Of a stretch of 64,000 nt of DNA, positions 62,607-64,000 are shown one piece after another. The translations under genes and the position numbers were made by a program. Source of the stretch: Todiramphus chloris collaris (taxonomy: Eukaryota > Chordata > Aves > Coraciiformes > Alcedinidae); assembly GCA_025345505.1 (NCBI GenBank), contig JANVCC010000073.1, forward strand, positions 10,959,108 through 11,023,107, in the 5' to 3' direction. The notes beneath the pieces were generated by a model. That model was not told where the DNA came from, made no database searches, and worked only from the letters and a program-made list of their open reading frames with translations. Each line of letters opens with the position of its first letter. The stretch's first letter is position 1.

Positions 62607-62623
62607 GGGGGGGGGGGGGGGGG
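62607..62623. repeat. Poly(G) run, 17 bases
   Basis: An uninterrupted G run within TTGTTT...TGGAGAA. Long G homopolymers can form quadruplex DNA and are often miscounted by sequencing. Confidence 0.9.
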
Positions 62624-64000
62624 TGGAGAATTAAAAAATCAATACACAATGAATACTGAAGTCTAATTATTTGCTATATGCATTTATTTCCATTGGAAAT
62701 ATGTTCTATGATATGAATAACAAGTGTTTTTCTTCCTGATTATAGTTTGTCCAACCCGAAAGTAAGCCATTGAAAGATGGCTTACTTATAAGATATTTAA
62801 ATCTTCCAAATGAAACAGCATCCAACAGCTTGTTGTCAGTACATCTGTAACTTTGTTTAGAATAAAAAATGCACAATTTTCAGAACTGCACTGAAACAGA
62901 ATATCTAATGCAGAGTTTAGAGAGAAATTGAAGACAGAAGTCTCAGAGGAGAATGAAGAAAATGACTGGACTGTGGAAGAGCAAAACTAATAATAATGAG
63001 CAACTTTACAAATGTCTAGATATAGCTGGAGATTTATGTTAAATTGTATGTCTGTGTTATTTCTCCTGTGAGGGTGAAGAATTATGAATGCTTTATTGTT
63101 TTGCTATATAAACCACCTCTGTGACTTCAATATTCAATGCTGAAATGTAGCATCAGTTAAATGGTCCACAGAGATAAAGAGATATATATCTGCTCCTTTC
63201 TCATGATAGAGAGGACAATCAGAACACACAGTGAAAACGGGCCAAATAAATCAGTAATAGAAACAGAAGAGGCTGTGGATCTTTACACAAATAAGGCTTT
63301 TTAGGAGAAAGGCTCACAGAGATCATGGCCATGAGGCAGGTAGTTCCTGAATTTCAGCACTCTATACCCCAGTAGCCCCGAGACCACTATACATAGACAT
63401 AAATTCAAACAGCCTAAGATATGCTTTAAGGTGTTAAAACCTATGAAATTACATCAGCTAGAAGAACGGATGAGTAACAGCCTCTTTGCTTTCATCCATG
63501 TAGATCCCAGAATGAGGGAACATGTCCTAGGAGTCTCCAGACCAGCAGGTAAACCTGTTCCATACAGGGAAGAAAATCTGCACTGATCTTCCTGTGCCAA
63601 ACACACTCATTTTACTGCCAGACTCTGCTGGCAGGAGAGGAGCAGATGCTGCATTCTGATAGTCTGGCAGGAGCACAGAGCTCTGCCCATTCAATAGCTA
63701 TACAGGAAAGATACTGTTACATAGCAAACACCAGAAATACATTCCATGCAGGCATGCAACTAATACCATTAATTTATAGTCTTTTATGAACTCAAGGAAA
63801 ACAGGGTACAAGATTTACTTACACAGTGAAATGGCTGCCATCTATTTAATCTTCATGCCCACATTTCTACATAAACTACTGTACTTTTGACACTCATTTT
63901 TTTCATTTTGAAGTCAGTTCCTCTACAGTAAGGAATTCCATGCTGGCTTACAAGCTTGCTCCCCTGGCTGATCAGTGTACTCAGGATGCAGGGATCTAAC

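Larger units (their letters stand above)
54691..64000. other. Unique AT-rich non-coding DNA to the end of the window
   Basis: About 9.3 kb without a recognised gene or large repeat. It holds tandem duplications at 55327-55378 and 61948-62000, a T-rich run at 60924-60951 and a G17 run at 62607-62623. A block at about 57640-57800 contains CCTATATTTG and TAATGAGGGGTTAA phrases that might be regulatory but cannot be judged from sequence alone. Confidence 0.5.

Noticed and set aside
1-64000. CRISPR arrays, operons, prophage or bacterial mobile elements
   Set aside because: No regularly spaced repeats and no clustered coding frames. The CR1 and ERV content shows vertebrate DNA.

Overview
The window looks like AT-rich, gene-poor nuclear DNA of a bird. 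The main evidence is the repeats. At least eight CR1 LINE copies carry the bird-type CR1 3' end (TCATAGAATCATAGAAT followed by GGTTGGAAGGGACC when seen on the + strand for a minus-strand copy) and the CR1 reverse-transcriptase motifs. Solo LTRs of bird-type endogenous retroviruses are also present, and CpG is depleted outside a few islands. There are no operons, ribosome binding sites, CRISPR arrays or other bacterial features. I recognise no complete protein-coding gene, tRNA or rRNA. Nearly every long open frame lies inside a transposable element or is chance-level in AT-rich DNA. The window is probably a large intron or a gene desert.

Layout. 1-1275: 5'-side CR1 fragment (minus strand) with RT motifs A, B and C. 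3788-3950: short CR1 3' end. 9420-10349: an ERVL-like LTR (+) split by a second LTR (-). 13430-13890: unidentified GC-richer block. 15930-16000: short ancient CR1 piece (+). 18000-19120: long, eroded ancient CR1-type LINE (-). 20632-20826: CR1 (-). 27326-27760: CR1 (+). 31440-31640: isolated CpG cluster. 33030-33340: ancient CR1 (+). 35181-36028: best preserved CR1 C-terminal region (-), with one frameshift. 37670-37762: the only stretch that resembles a spliced coding exon. 45770-46000: ancient CR1 (+). 47691-48030: CR1 (-). 48492-49214: CR1 (-) with the RT core deleted. About 50900-51380: probable LTR (-). 52106-53596: solo LTR (-) split by a younger solo LTR (+), each flanked by its own 5-bp target duplication. 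54261-54690: CR1 (-) whose 3' end is joined directly to an ORF1 piece. The rest is unique-looking AT-rich DNA with small tandem duplications, one perfect hairpin and homopolymer runs.

The elements record layers of insertion rather than a working gene system. Ancient CR1 relatives form the oldest layer, followed by bird CR1 copies (seven of eight in minus orientation), then ERV LTRs. At two places an LTR of one related group has landed inside an unrelated LTR in the opposite orientation. I found no convincing previously undescribed biological system. The items most worth checking are the candidate exon, the two nested LTR loci, the internally deleted CR1 copies and the CpG cluster.
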